DNA from: Streptomyces sp. NBC_00683
GTDB lineage: Bacteria > Actinomycetota > Actinomycetes > Streptomycetales > Streptomycetaceae
DNA: 64,000 bases
NCBI RefSeq assembly: GCF_036226745.1
Contig: NZ_CP109013.1
Coordinates: 3,782,001 to 3,846,000 of the forward strand
Direction: 5' to 3'
A program made the translations under genes and the position numbers. Below are positions 20,465-28,347 of the stretch, piece after piece (the stretch's first letter is position 1; the number at the start of each line of letters is the position of its first letter). Under the pieces are notes generated by a model. It had not been told where the DNA came from. It searched no databases and was given only the letters and a program-made list of their open reading frames with translations.

Positions 20465-22504
20465 ATGAACCGACCCAGAGGAACGACGGTCGCCACCGCG
20501 AGCGCCGTCGTACTCGCCACCGCGGGCAGCCTGCTCACCGCGGCCACCCCCGCGTCCGCCGCCGTGACCTGTGCATCGCCCGTCTTCACGCGGACGTTCT
20601 ACGCGAACACCACCTTCACCGGGACCCCCAAGGGCACGGACTGCGATTCCGTGATCGACCAGAACTGGGGCACGGGCGCACCCGGCTACAAGGGCATGCC
20701 CGCCAACAACTTCGGCGTCCGCTGGTCCATGACCCGCGACTTCGGCTCCGGCGGGCCCTTCGCCTTCACCGCGTCCTCCCGCGACGGCATCCGCGTCTAC
20801 GTCGACGGCGTCCGCAAGGTCGACGTGTGGAAGAACGTCGCCACCACCGTCTCCAAGACCGTCAACCTGACCATCCCTTCGGGCAGGCACAGTCTCCGCG
20901 TCGACTTCGTCAACTGGACCGGTGCCGCGAACGTCAAGTTCGCGTACACGCCGCGCACCACGGCGACCGTCGACAAGGTCAAGCCGCTCGTCCCCGCCGG
21001 GACCACCGTCGCCTACAGCACGGCGACCACGTCCACGAAGGTCAGCTGGGCAGCGAACAAGGAGATGGACTTCGCCGGGTATCGCGTGTACCGCCGGCTG
21101 AAGGGTGCCGTCTACCCCACGAAGCCCCTCGCGACCACGACGGCCACCTCGTGGACCGACACGACCGTCCCGAAGGACGGCAACGTCTACTACTACGAGG
21201 TCCGCGCCTACGACAAGGCCGGCAACACCTCCTCGGGCACCGCGGACCTCGGCATCACCACCGTCGACCGCATCGCCCCCGCCGCCCCGAAGGGCGTCGA
21301 GGACAACTGGGCCATGGGCAGCCCCACCAAGATCACCCTCTACTGGGACAGCAACACCGAGCCCGACCTTGCCGAGTACCGGGTCTACCGCTCGACCTCC
21401 CGACCGGTCGCCCTCACCCCGGCCAACCGGCTGGCCTCCACGGGCGGCGGGTACAGCGGACCGCTGCCGCAGACCGGTGACGTCTACTACTACGTCGTCA
21501 CCGCCGTCGACACGCACGGCAACGAGTCCCCGGCCTCGGGCACCGCCATGTACTACAGCGACGACCTGACCGGCCCGGTCGAAACCCCGCTCGGCACCCG
21601 GGTCACGGAGGGCGAGACCGGCGTCACCGTCACCTGGGACGCCTCCGGGGGAACCAGCTCCGACTTCGCGGGCTGGTCGGTCTTCCGGGCGCTCAAGCCG
21701 CGCGCCTCCGGAATAACGGTGTGGGAGGTCGCCCAAGGGCTGAAGGGCACCACCACCTTCGTCGACAACACCGTGAAGCCCGGCACCACCTACTACTACT
21801 GGGTGGTCGCCAAGGACTGGGAGGGCAACCCGGGCCATTCGTCCGCCGACCTCCCGGTCACCGTCGCGGGCAACACGACCTCGCCCGCGGCGATCGAGGG
21901 CGTCACCACGGTCCCGAAGGAGAACGGCGTCACGGTCTCCTGGAAGGCGAGCGGCGACCCGTCCCTCGACCACTACCGGGTGCTGCGCGGCGCGTTCGCC
22001 GACGGGCAGTGGAACTGGACCCCGGTGGGCGACCGTACGAACGAGCGCCCGTGGCTCACGGGGACGACCTGGCACGACGTGACACCCGCCGACGGTGAGC
22101 AGGTGCGCTACGCCGTCGTCGGCGTCGACCAGTACGGCAACCAGCTCACCCCGGACACAGGCGCGACCGTCACCGGCGTCACCGAGCTGGACCTCCGTCC
22201 GACCGCCCCGCCCGCCACCGGCTCGCCCTTCACCTGGATCCACCCCAACGGGCCGAGAGACTTCAACCTGTACCTCGAAGACACCACGAACGAGAACGGC
22301 AGCGAGGCCACCGGGTTCAACGTCCGCCGCTGGAACCCGGCGACAGGGACGTTCGACCTGCTCGGCACGGGCGAGATCTCCTACCCCATGTCGTGGCACG
22401 ACGCCGACCAGCCGAAGGCGACCACGCTCTTCTACCGCTTCACCGTCGTGTACGCGGACGGCACGGAGTCGGGCGCGACCGAGCTGGCCGGCGCGATCGC
22501 CTGA
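20465..22504 (+). CDS. Secreted PA14 plus multi-FN3 domain protein
   Basis: A 679-aa exported protein. A signal peptide with TPASAA cleavage near residue 33 is followed by a PA14-like carbohydrate-binding domain (about 35-165; RDGIRVYVDGVRKVDVWK, SGRHSLRVDFVNWTGAANVKF). Four to five fibronectin type III modules then span about 175-679, each ending in a tyrosine-rich strand such as GNVYYYEVRAYDKAGN or GDVYYYVVTAVDTHGN. No catalytic domain is present, so this is probably a surface or secreted polysaccharide-binding or adhesive protein. Its long Tyr repeats (YYY) recur at a regular spacing. Confidence 0.9.
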   Translation: MNRPRGTTVATASAVVLATAGSLLTAATPASAAVTCASPVFTRTFYANTTFTGTPKGTDCDSVIDQNWGTGAPGYKGMPANNFGVRWSMTRDFGSGGPFAFTASSRDGIRVYVDGVRKVDVWKNVATTVSKTVNLTIPSGRHSLRVDFVNWTGAANVKFAYTPRTTATVDKVKPLVPAGTTVAYSTATTSTKVSWAANKEMDFAGYRVYRRLKGAVYPTKPLATTTATSWTDTTVPKDGNVYYYEVRAYDKAGNTSSGTADLGITTVDRIAPAAPKGVEDNWAMGSPTKITLYWDSNTEPDLAEYRVYRSTSRPVALTPANRLASTGGGYSGPLPQTGDVYYYVVTAVDTHGNESPASGTAMYYSDDLTGPVETPLGTRVTEGETGVTVTWDASGGTSSDFAGWSVFRALKPRASGITVWEVAQGLKGTTTFVDNTVKPGTTYYYWVVAKDWEGNPGHSSADLPVTVAGNTTSPAAIEGVTTVPKENGVTVSWKASGDPSLDHYRVLRGAFADGQWNWTPVGDRTNERPWLTGTTWHDVTPADGEQVRYAVVGVDQYGNQLTPDTGATVTGVTELDLRPTAPPATGSPFTWIHPNGPRDFNLYLEDTTNENGSEATGFNVRRWNPATGTFDLLGTGEISYPMSWHDADQPKATTLFYRFTVVYADGTESGATELAGAIA

Positions 22505-22548
22505 GCCTGGGAGCCGCACAGGACCGCGGTATCGCGGGTGGCCATCGC

Positions 22549-22578
22549 CTCCAGCAGCCCAATGGCGTGCTGCTGGAG
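22549..22578. terminator. Hairpin between convergent FN3 and LysR genes
   Basis: Perfect 10-bp arms (CTCCAGCAGC 22549-22558 and GCTGCTGGAG 22569-22578) around a 10-nt loop, lying between two convergent genes. No U-tract. It could act as a bidirectional terminator; the rest of 22505-22620 holds nothing I recognise. Confidence 0.45.
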
Positions 22579-22620
22579 CAGGCGCGCGGTGAGCGCGGGT
22601 GTCACGTCCAAGCGAACCGC

Positions 22621-23655
22621 CTACGCGGTCGCGGTCAGTGGATCGGGGTGCGCCGCCACGTAGCCGCAGGCCGCTTCGGAAAAGGCCCGGACGCGGTTGT
22701 TGTCCGCTGCGGAGAGCCAGATCAGGCGCCATTCGTACGCCGGGGCGCCCTTGATCGGGACGAACGCGACGTCGGGGCGAGCGTCGTACACACTCGCGTG
22801 GGACGGGACGGGGAAGACCCCGTGGCCTCCGCCGACCAGCGCCCACATCTCCTGGATGCTGCCGAATTCCGTGCTCCGCCCGGAGCCCCGGCCCTCCGGC
22901 GCTCTGCCGGGGGCGAACGAGGAATCCGCCTGCCCCGGAGCGAACAACCGCTCCGCGCCCTCGGGAGCGGCCCATCGGGCCGCCTGCCCGGGGACGGGCC
23001 TCCCGGCCGCCCGCCCGGGAGCGGACGTCCCCTCCGCCTGTCCCGAGGGTGCCCGCGGCCGCAGCACCTCGTACCGGGCGAGCTCCGTCATTTCCACCGC
23101 GTCCCGCCGCGCCAGCGGATGCCGAGCCGAGACGGCGAGCATCGGCGCCTCCCGGAACAGCATCGGGCCCGCGCTGTGGCCGGGTGCGAGCGTCGATACC
23201 GGTACCGCGAAATTGTCGATGAGCAGGACATCGATCACATCGTCGTGCAGTGGCGCCGTCCCGTCGGCGAAGCGGCTCTCGTGCAGCCGTATCTCGCATC
23301 CCGGATGCCGGGTCCGCAGCAGCTCCGCCGCGCGCATCACGAACTGTGCGGTGGCCGTCCCCAGGAACCCGACGCGCAGCACGCCGTCAACACCCCGGCC
23401 CGAGGCCACCGCTCGCGCGAAGGCGTCCAGGACCTCTTGGTACGCGGGCTTCAGGTCGTCGAAGAGGCGTCGCCCGGTCGCGGTGAAGGCCACCCGTCTG
23501 CTGGTCCGCTCGAAGAGGGCCGCGCCGACCGACCGTTCCAGCTTCTGGACCGTCTTGCTGACCATGGCCACCGAGACGTGCAGTCGCTCGGCGCTGCGCC
23601 CGAAGTGCAGCTCCTCGCCGACCGTAAGGAAGATCTCGATCTCACGCCGCTCCAC
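22621..23655 (-). CDS. LysR-family regulator with an internal 9-aa tandem repeat
   Basis: A 344-aa LTTR starting at GTG 23655. The HTH is EIFLTVGEELHFGRSAERLHVS, and the effector domain starts near residue 90 (GVLRVGFLGTATAQFV). Residues 207-260 are a proline/glycine/alanine-rich insertion made of six degenerate 9-residue units ending in APGR, PGQ or similar; the effector fold resumes at FGSIQEMWALVGGGHGV. LTTRs are normally about 300 aa, so the insert accounts for the extra length. It is divergent from the NmrA-DUF1772 operon, a common trio in actinobacteria, and probably regulates it. Confidence 0.88.
   Translation of the reverse strand: MERREIEIFLTVGEELHFGRSAERLHVSVAMVSKTVQKLERSVGAALFERTSRRVAFTATGRRLFDDLKPAYQEVLDAFARAVASGRGVDGVLRVGFLGTATAQFVMRAAELLRTRHPGCEIRLHESRFADGTAPLHDDVIDVLLIDNFAVPVSTLAPGHSAGPMLFREAPMLAVSARHPLARRDAVEMTELARYEVLRPRAPSGQAEGTSAPGRAAGRPVPGQAARWAAPEGAERLFAPGQADSSFAPGRAPEGRGSGRSTEFGSIQEMWALVGGGHGVFPVPSHASVYDARPDVAFVPIKGAPAYEWRLIWLSAADNNRVRAFSEAACGYVAAHPDPLTATA
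22876..23037 (-). repeat. Six degenerate 27-bp tandem repeats inside the LysR gene
   Basis: 162 bp equal to 6 x 27 bp, coding for the units AEGTSAPGR, AAGRPVPGQ, AARWAAPEG, AERLFAPGQ, ADSSFAPGR and APEGRGSGR. The units keep the reading frame and share an A-x(4-5)-PG(R/Q) pattern. The repeat falls in the effector domain, so it must loop out or form a linker. Confidence 0.75.
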
Positions 23656-23795
23656 GACTCCCCCTATCGTCAACCCACAGGTCAACGATCCTTGCAGGAA
23701 TGGCAGTTGATGGCGACCCCCGGGTGGTCGAGGCTTGAGCACACCGCAGGAACGCGGTCACCGAAGCGCCATCCACGAAAGCCGAGGCGATCACC
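23656..23795. promoter_or_regulatory. Candidate LysR operator region upstream of nmrA-like gene
   Basis: Between the divergent LysR and NmrA genes, 23666-23689 contains GTCAAC twice (23669-23674, 23681-23686) flanked by ATCG and CGAT, and GTTGA occurs again, inverted, at 23706-23710. The spaced GTCAAC/GTTGA elements could be the LTTR binding sites. Confidence 0.35.
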
Positions 23796-24635
23796 ATGAC
23801 TTCTCCCGCACTCACCCTGGTCCTGGGCGGGACCGGTAAGACCGGACGCCGTGTCGTACGGGAGCTGACCGGTCGCGGCCACGTGGTCCGGATCGGCTCA
23901 CGGTCCGGCGGGATCCCCTTCGACTGGAACGACTCCACGACATGGCAGCCCGCCCTTGCCGGTGTGGACGCCGTCTACGTCTCCTACCAGCCTGACCTCG
24001 CCGTCCCCGGCGCCCCCGAGGCGATCGGCGCCTTCGCCGAACTTGCGGTACGGACCGGAGCACGCCGTCTGGTGCTGCTCTCCGGGCGCGGCGAGCCGGA
24101 GGCCGAGGCCTGCGAGAAGGCGCTGGCGGCCTCGGGCGCGGAGTGGACGGTCCTGCGTGCCGCGTTCTTCGCCCAGAACTTCAGCGAGGGAGACTTCCTC
24201 GGTCCGATCCTCGACGGGGAGCTCGCACTGCCGGTCGGGGACGTCGAAGAGCCGTTCATCGATGCCGACGACATCGCCGAGGTCGCCGCCACCGTCCTCG
24301 CCGAAGGCGGGCACACAGGCCGCACCTACGACCTGACCGGCCCCCGACTGCTCACCTTCGCGCAGGCCACGGCCGCGATCGGAGCGGCGGCCGGCCGCAA
24401 GATCGGCTACGCCACGGTCCCTGCGGACGCCTACGCCGCCGAGCTCGCCGCGCACGGCGCCCCCGCCGACGTCACCGGCCTGCTGACCTACCTGTTCACG
24501 AGTGTTCTCGACGGCCGTAACGCGTATCTCGGTGACGGCGTCCGGCAGGTTCTCGGCCGGCCGGCCCGCGACTTCACCGACCATGCCGCCGAAGCCGCGA
24601 CCACCGGCGTCTGGACCCCCGAGGCCACCTCGTGA
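23796..24635 (+). CDS. NmrA-family NAD(P)-binding protein
   Basis: A 279-aa atypical SDR. The N-terminal LVLGGTGKTGRRVVRELTG binds NAD(P), LVLLSGRGE is the usual NmrA strand, and EPFIDADDIAEVAATVL is the conserved helix. No YxxxK motif is present, as in NmrA-type redox sensors and NAD(P)H:quinone-reductase-like QorB proteins. It overlaps the downstream DUF1772 gene by 4 bp (GTGA) and is probably regulated by the divergent LysR. Confidence 0.9.
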   Translation: MTSPALTLVLGGTGKTGRRVVRELTGRGHVVRIGSRSGGIPFDWNDSTTWQPALAGVDAVYVSYQPDLAVPGAPEAIGAFAELAVRTGARRLVLLSGRGEPEAEACEKALAASGAEWTVLRAAFFAQNFSEGDFLGPILDGELALPVGDVEEPFIDADDIAEVAATVLAEGGHTGRTYDLTGPRLLTFAQATAAIGAAAGRKIGYATVPADAYAAELAAHGAPADVTGLLTYLFTSVLDGRNAYLGDGVRQVLGRPARDFTDHAAEAATTGVWTPEATS

Positions 24636-25231
24636 AGACTCTCCAGACCGGGACCCTGCTCGCTTCCGTCCTCGCTTCCGGCCTGATGGCGGGGCTGTTC
24701 GCAGCCTTCGCCTACGCCGTGATGCCGGGGCTGCGCAGTACCTCCGACCACACGCTCGTGGCGACGATGCAAGGCATCAACAAGTCGATCCTCAACCCTG
24801 TGTTCATGCTGCCGTTCATGGGGTCGATCCCGCTGATCGCCCTGGCGGTGTTCCTCGCCTGGCGCGGTCACGGGCGGCCGGCGTTGCCCTGGCTCGTCGC
24901 CGCGCTCGTGCTCTACCTGGTCGCGTTCGCGGTGACCGTCGCGGTCAACGTCCCGCTCAACGACCAGTTGGAGCGGGCCGGCGACCCGGGCTCCATCGGA
25001 AACCTGGCCGCCGTTCGCGAGCGGTTCGAGGCGGCCTGGGTCACCTGGAACATCGTGCGCGCGCTGTTGCACTCGGCGGCCTTCGCCTGCCTGGCCTGGG
25101 CCCTCGTCCTGTACGGCGCGGACGGGTTCCCCACCGACCGGGCAGCAGCGCCCACCTCCCACGGGACCGGCACGCTGCTCCGGACAGGCCCCGGTCCCTT
25201 TGCGCACGACGGGCACGGGGCCGACCACTGA
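24632..25231 (+). CDS. DUF1772 (anthrone-oxygenase-like) membrane protein
   Basis: A 199-aa protein with four transmembrane helices starting at GTG 24632. Typical DUF1772 features are the N-terminal GLMAGLFAAFAYAVMPGL, INKSILNPVFM, NVPLNDQLE and FEAAWVTWNIVR. Fungal relatives are anthrone oxygenases; bacterial members have no proven role. It is translationally coupled to the NmrA-like gene. Confidence 0.88.
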   Translation: MKTLQTGTLLASVLASGLMAGLFAAFAYAVMPGLRSTSDHTLVATMQGINKSILNPVFMLPFMGSIPLIALAVFLAWRGHGRPALPWLVAALVLYLVAFAVTVAVNVPLNDQLERAGDPGSIGNLAAVRERFEAAWVTWNIVRALLHSAAFACLAWALVLYGADGFPTDRAAAPTSHGTGTLLRTGPGPFAHDGHGADH

Positions 25232-25300
25232 CGCGGCGTGCCTCCCCTGCGAGAACGGCACCAAGATCAACCACTGGCGGCTCGCGGGTCGACCTCGACG

Positions 25301-25795
25301 CTACCCCGGGTACGGCTCCCCGCAGGCACTGCAGAACTTGGGGCTGCGGTCCGCCGAGAGCCGTCCGCACTCCGGGCAGACCAGGTCCAGCATGCACGGG
25401 GCCTCGCCGCCCTCGTACGCCGCCGCCGGGGCCGGGACGGCCGGCTTGATCGCCAGCCCCGGACGGCGGCGGTGGACCGTCAGGTACGTCAGCCCGTCCG
25501 GCCCCGCCTCCAGGGCGCGGCGGGAGGTGCGGGGAAGCCAGGTGACGGTGGTCGGGGCGAGGTCCAGGGTGTCGCCGCCCGTACGCAGAAACCCGCCGCC
25601 CGCGAGGACCACCAGCAGCACGTCCAGGACGTCCTCCTGGTGCTCGCCCACTCCGGCGTGCGGCGGCAGTCGCACGACGTTGGCGTCCAGCTCCCGCCCC
25701 TGCTCGGCGAGGTGCCACAGGGCGCCGCGTCCGCCGGGGGCGGCGGAGGCGAGCAGTTCGTCCAGTACGGCAAGCACCCGAGGAGTGGCGTTCAC
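25301..25795 (-). CDS. Cupin-like protein with C-terminal zinc ribbon
   Basis: A 164-aa protein starting at GTG 25795, overlapping the HxlR stop by 4 bp. Residues about 40-115 resemble a cupin barrel (a His in PPHAGVGEHQEDVLDVLLVVLAGGG). The C-terminus is a four-Cys zinc ribbon, CPECGRLSADRSPKFCSACGEP. The combination is unfamiliar to me. Coupling with a redox-sensing HxlR regulator suggests a role in the same electrophile or quinone response, by inference only. Confidence 0.7.
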   Translation of the reverse strand: MNATPRVLAVLDELLASAAPGGRGALWHLAEQGRELDANVVRLPPHAGVGEHQEDVLDVLLVVLAGGGFLRTGGDTLDLAPTTVTWLPRTSRRALEAGPDGLTYLTVHRRRPGLAIKPAVPAPAAAYEGGEAPCMLDLVCPECGRLSADRSPKFCSACGEPYPG

Positions 25796-26196
25796 GCCGC
25801 CGCCTCCTCGTCGTACCGCTCCCGGGCCTCGTGGACCCGGTCGAAGTTGGTCTCGGCCCAGGTCTTCACCGCGGCCAGCAGACCGCTCAGGCTGTGCCCG
25901 AGCTCCGTCAGTTCGTAGTCGACGCGGACGGGCACGGTCGGCGTGACGGTGCGCGTGACGAGGCCGTCCCGCTCCAGCGAGCGCAACGACTGGGTGAGCA
26001 TCTTCTGGCTCACCCCGGCGATCCTGCGGCCGAGGTCGCTGTAGCGCATCGGACCTTCGCGCAGGGCGCTGACGATGAGGCTGACCCACTTGTCGCTCAG
26101 GCGGCCGAGCAGCTGGTTGGTCGGGCATTCCCTGAGGAAGGCGTCGTACGCGGATCGGGCTTCCTCGCGGCGCTGGGCCGCGGTGCGTGTCGCCAT
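25792..26196 (-). CDS. HxlR/DUF24-family redox regulator, QorR-like
   Basis: A 134-aa winged-helix regulator. The N-terminal Cys24 in FLRECPTNQLLGRLSDKW is the conserved one-Cys redox switch of the DUF24 family, and the HTH is RIAGVSQKMLTQSLRSLERDGLV. In Corynebacterium glutamicum the related QorR represses a divergent quinone oxidoreductase gene and responds to diamide and quinones. Here a quinone reductase gene is divergent across a 150-bp spacer containing two palindromes. A QorR-like role is therefore a good inference. Confidence 0.88.
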   Translation of the reverse strand: MATRTAAQRREEARSAYDAFLRECPTNQLLGRLSDKWVSLIVSALREGPMRYSDLGRRIAGVSQKMLTQSLRSLERDGLVTRTVTPTVPVRVDYELTELGHSLSGLLAAVKTWAETNFDRVHEARERYDEEAAA

Positions 26197-26242
26197 GAGC
26201 CTGCTGCCTCCGGTCCTACCTGTGGGTGGCCTACGCACCTCG

Positions 26243-26273
26243 AAGTACGTACTTACCGAAAGAGAGTAACTCT
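26243..26273. promoter_or_regulatory. Operator-like palindromes between qorR-like and quinone reductase genes
   Basis: AAGTACGTACTT (26243-26254) is a perfect 12-bp palindrome. AGAGTAACTCT (26263-26273) is an 11-bp palindrome with a central A, centred about 20 bp further. Both lie in an AT-rich island in the spacer and are likely sites for the HxlR regulator or the promoters. Confidence 0.6.
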
Positions 26274-26346
26274 TCCTAGGTTTGTGGGGCGGGAGAAACC
26301 CGCACCGTTCACGGGCCCCCGCGCCCGGGGAATCAGGGAGACAGAC

Positions 26347-27249
26347 ATGCGTGCAGTGGTGGTCAAGAGGTTCGGCGGGCCCGAGGCCGTGGAGGTCGTG
26401 GAGGCCTCGCTGCCCGAGCCGGGTCCCGGCCAGGTGCGGATCAAGGTGGCCGCGGCAGCCCTCAACCCGGTGGACGCGGCGTACGGCGGGGGCTTCCTCG
26501 TCCCGCTGCCGAAGGACGGGCCGCTGGGGCTCGGATGGGACGTGGCGGGGACCGTGGACGCGGTGGGCGCGGGGGCGCCGTTCGCCGCCGGGGCCGAGGT
26601 GGTGGCGCTGGCGTACGGACCGGCGCCGGCCAAGGCCCAGGCCGAGTACGTGGTGGTGGACAGCACCGCGGTCGCGCCCGCCCCGGCCTCGGTGGACGCG
26701 GCCCACGCGGCGACCGTGCCGCTGAACACCCTGACCGCCGCGCAGGCACTGGACCTGCTGGACCTGGCTCCCGGGTCCACGCTGCTGGTCACGGGCGCGG
26801 CGGGTGCGGTCGGCGGATACGCGGTGCAGCTGGCCCACCGGGCCGGGATCACGGTCGCCGGGATGGCCGGAGCCGCCGACGAGGAGCTCGTACGGTCCCT
26901 CGGCGCGGACCGGTTCGTGGAACGCGGCGCGGCGGCGGGCCCGTTCGACGCGGTACTGGACGCGGCCGTGCTGGGCGCCGACGCGCTGGCGTACGTCCGC
27001 GACGACGGGGACTACGTGGGCGTCATCCCGCAGGCGGGCCCTCCGGGCGTGCGGGGCATCCGGGTCCAGGTCGTGGAGGTGGCCGCCGACGGCAACCGGC
27101 TCGCCGAGCTGGTGAAGCTGGTCGACGCGGGCGTCCTGACACCGCGGGTGGCGCGCACCTACCCCCTGGAGGAGGCGACCGACGCGTACCGCCGTCTCGC
27201 GGAGGGCGGCGTACGGGGGCGGCTCGTCCTGGTGCCGCGAACGGGCTGA
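26347..27249 (+). CDS. NADP-dependent zinc-type quinone oxidoreductase
   Basis: A 300-aa medium-chain dehydrogenase/reductase lacking zinc ligands. The N-terminal MRAVVVKRFGGPEAVEVVE, the nucleotide-binding LLVTGAAGAVGGYAVQLAHRAG and the short catalytic domain match quinone oxidoreductase (zeta-crystallin-like) enzymes that use NADPH. It is divergent from the QorR-like gene and therefore probably induced by quinones or thiol stress. The gene starts at ATG 26347; the family usually runs to 300-330 aa. Confidence 0.9.
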   Translation: MRAVVVKRFGGPEAVEVVEASLPEPGPGQVRIKVAAAALNPVDAAYGGGFLVPLPKDGPLGLGWDVAGTVDAVGAGAPFAAGAEVVALAYGPAPAKAQAEYVVVDSTAVAPAPASVDAAHAATVPLNTLTAAQALDLLDLAPGSTLLVTGAAGAVGGYAVQLAHRAGITVAGMAGAADEELVRSLGADRFVERGAAAGPFDAVLDAAVLGADALAYVRDDGDYVGVIPQAGPPGVRGIRVQVVEVAADGNRLAELVKLVDAGVLTPRVARTYPLEEATDAYRRLAEGGVRGRLVLVPRTG

Positions 27250-27296
27250 CTACGCTGTCCCCTTCGCACGACGCCGTCGAGCCGAGGGGACCCGCT

Positions 27297-28271
27297 GTGG
27301 ACCGCGCGCCGGACGAGAAGTACCCGCCGACCGAGCCGTACGACCGGGGCATGCTCGACGTCGGCGACGGCAACCTCGTGTACTGGGAGGTCTGCGGCAA
27401 CCCGGCCGGCAAACCGGCCCTCGTCGTCCACGGCGGTCCGGGCTCGGGGTGCGGCACCTGGGCCCGGCAGTACTTCGACCCGGACCTGTACCGGGTCGTC
27501 CTGTTCGACCAGCGCAACTGCGGCCGCTCCACCCCGCACGCGAGCGACCCGGCCGCCGACATGCGGCACAACACGACACCCCACCTGATCGCCGACATGG
27601 AGCTGCTGCGCACCCGGCTCGGCATCGAGAAGTGGCTGCTGTACGGGGGCTCCTGGGGCTCCACGCTGATCCTGGCGTACGCGGAGCAGTACCCGGAGCA
27701 CGTCTCGGAGATCGTGATCGCCGCGGTGACGACGACCCGGCGCAGCGAGATCGACTGGCTGTACCGGGGCGCGGGGCAGATCTTCCCCGAGGCCTGGGAC
27801 CTGTTCCGGGCCGGTGTCCCGGAGGCGGAGGGGCCGGACGGCCTCGTCGCCGCGTACGCCCGCCGGATGGAGAGCCCCGACCCGGACGTACGGGCCGGGG
27901 CGACGGCCGACTGGTGTGCCTGGGAGGACGCGGTGCTGTCCATGGAGGCGTACACCGGACCGGCCCCGTACAGCGGCCGGCCGGACCGAGCCCGGGAGGC
28001 CTTCGTCCGGATCTGTTCGCACTACTTCGCCCACGCGGCGTGGCTGGAGGAGGGCCGGCTGATCCGCGACGCGGGCCGCCTCGCCGGTATCCCCGGGGTC
28101 CTGGTGCACGGCCGCTTCGACCTGGGCGGACCGCTGACCACGGCGTGGGAGCTGGCCAAGGCGTGGCCGGACGCCGAGCTGACGGTCATCGACGCGGCGG
28201 GCCACCTGGGCGGCCCGGCGACCAGCCGCGCGGTGCTGGCGGCGCTGGACAGGTTCGCGCTGCGGGGGTGA
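27297..28271 (+). CDS. pip: Proline iminopeptidase (alpha/beta hydrolase)
   Basis: A 324-aa S33-family peptidase starting at GTG 27297. N-terminal MLDVGDGNLVYWEVCGNPAG, oxyanion HGGPGSGCG, DQRNCGRSTPHAS, nucleophile elbow GGSWGSTL, catalytic Asp in HGRFDLGGP and catalytic His in DAAGHLGG. It removes N-terminal proline from small peptides. The standard Pip N-terminus is intact. No operon partner is apparent. Confidence 0.93.
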   Translation: MDRAPDEKYPPTEPYDRGMLDVGDGNLVYWEVCGNPAGKPALVVHGGPGSGCGTWARQYFDPDLYRVVLFDQRNCGRSTPHASDPAADMRHNTTPHLIADMELLRTRLGIEKWLLYGGSWGSTLILAYAEQYPEHVSEIVIAAVTTTRRSEIDWLYRGAGQIFPEAWDLFRAGVPEAEGPDGLVAAYARRMESPDPDVRAGATADWCAWEDAVLSMEAYTGPAPYSGRPDRAREAFVRICSHYFAHAAWLEEGRLIRDAGRLAGIPGVLVHGRFDLGGPLTTAWELAKAWPDAELTVIDAAGHLGGPATSRAVLAALDRFALRG

Positions 28272-28297
28272 GCCGAGCACGGCGCAGGCGCACGAAG

Positions 28298-28327
28298 GCC
28301 GCCGCCCGCCGGAGCGGGCGGCGGCCT
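28298..28327. terminator. Bidirectional hairpin between pip and aldo/keto reductase genes
   Basis: A perfect 13-bp stem (GGCCGCCGCCCGC 28298-28310 with 28315-28327) and a CGGA tetraloop lie between convergent genes. It is a strong GC hairpin without a U-tract, as is common in Streptomyces. Confidence 0.75.
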
Positions 28328-28347
28328 CGGCGCCCAGGACCGGTCGA

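Noticed and set aside
22505..22620. Possible remnant of a gene (minus-strand ALTARLLQQHAIGLLEAMATR)
   Set aside because: It reads like a helix but is only about 40 codons long with no start or family match; a hairpin in a convergent gap is a simpler explanation.
20447..23299. 950-codon minus-strand open frame opposite the FN3 protein
   Set aside because: It is antisense to a gene with clear signal peptide, PA14 and FN3 motifs, and its product is a low-complexity Arg/Gly/Val sequence typical of GC-skew shadows.
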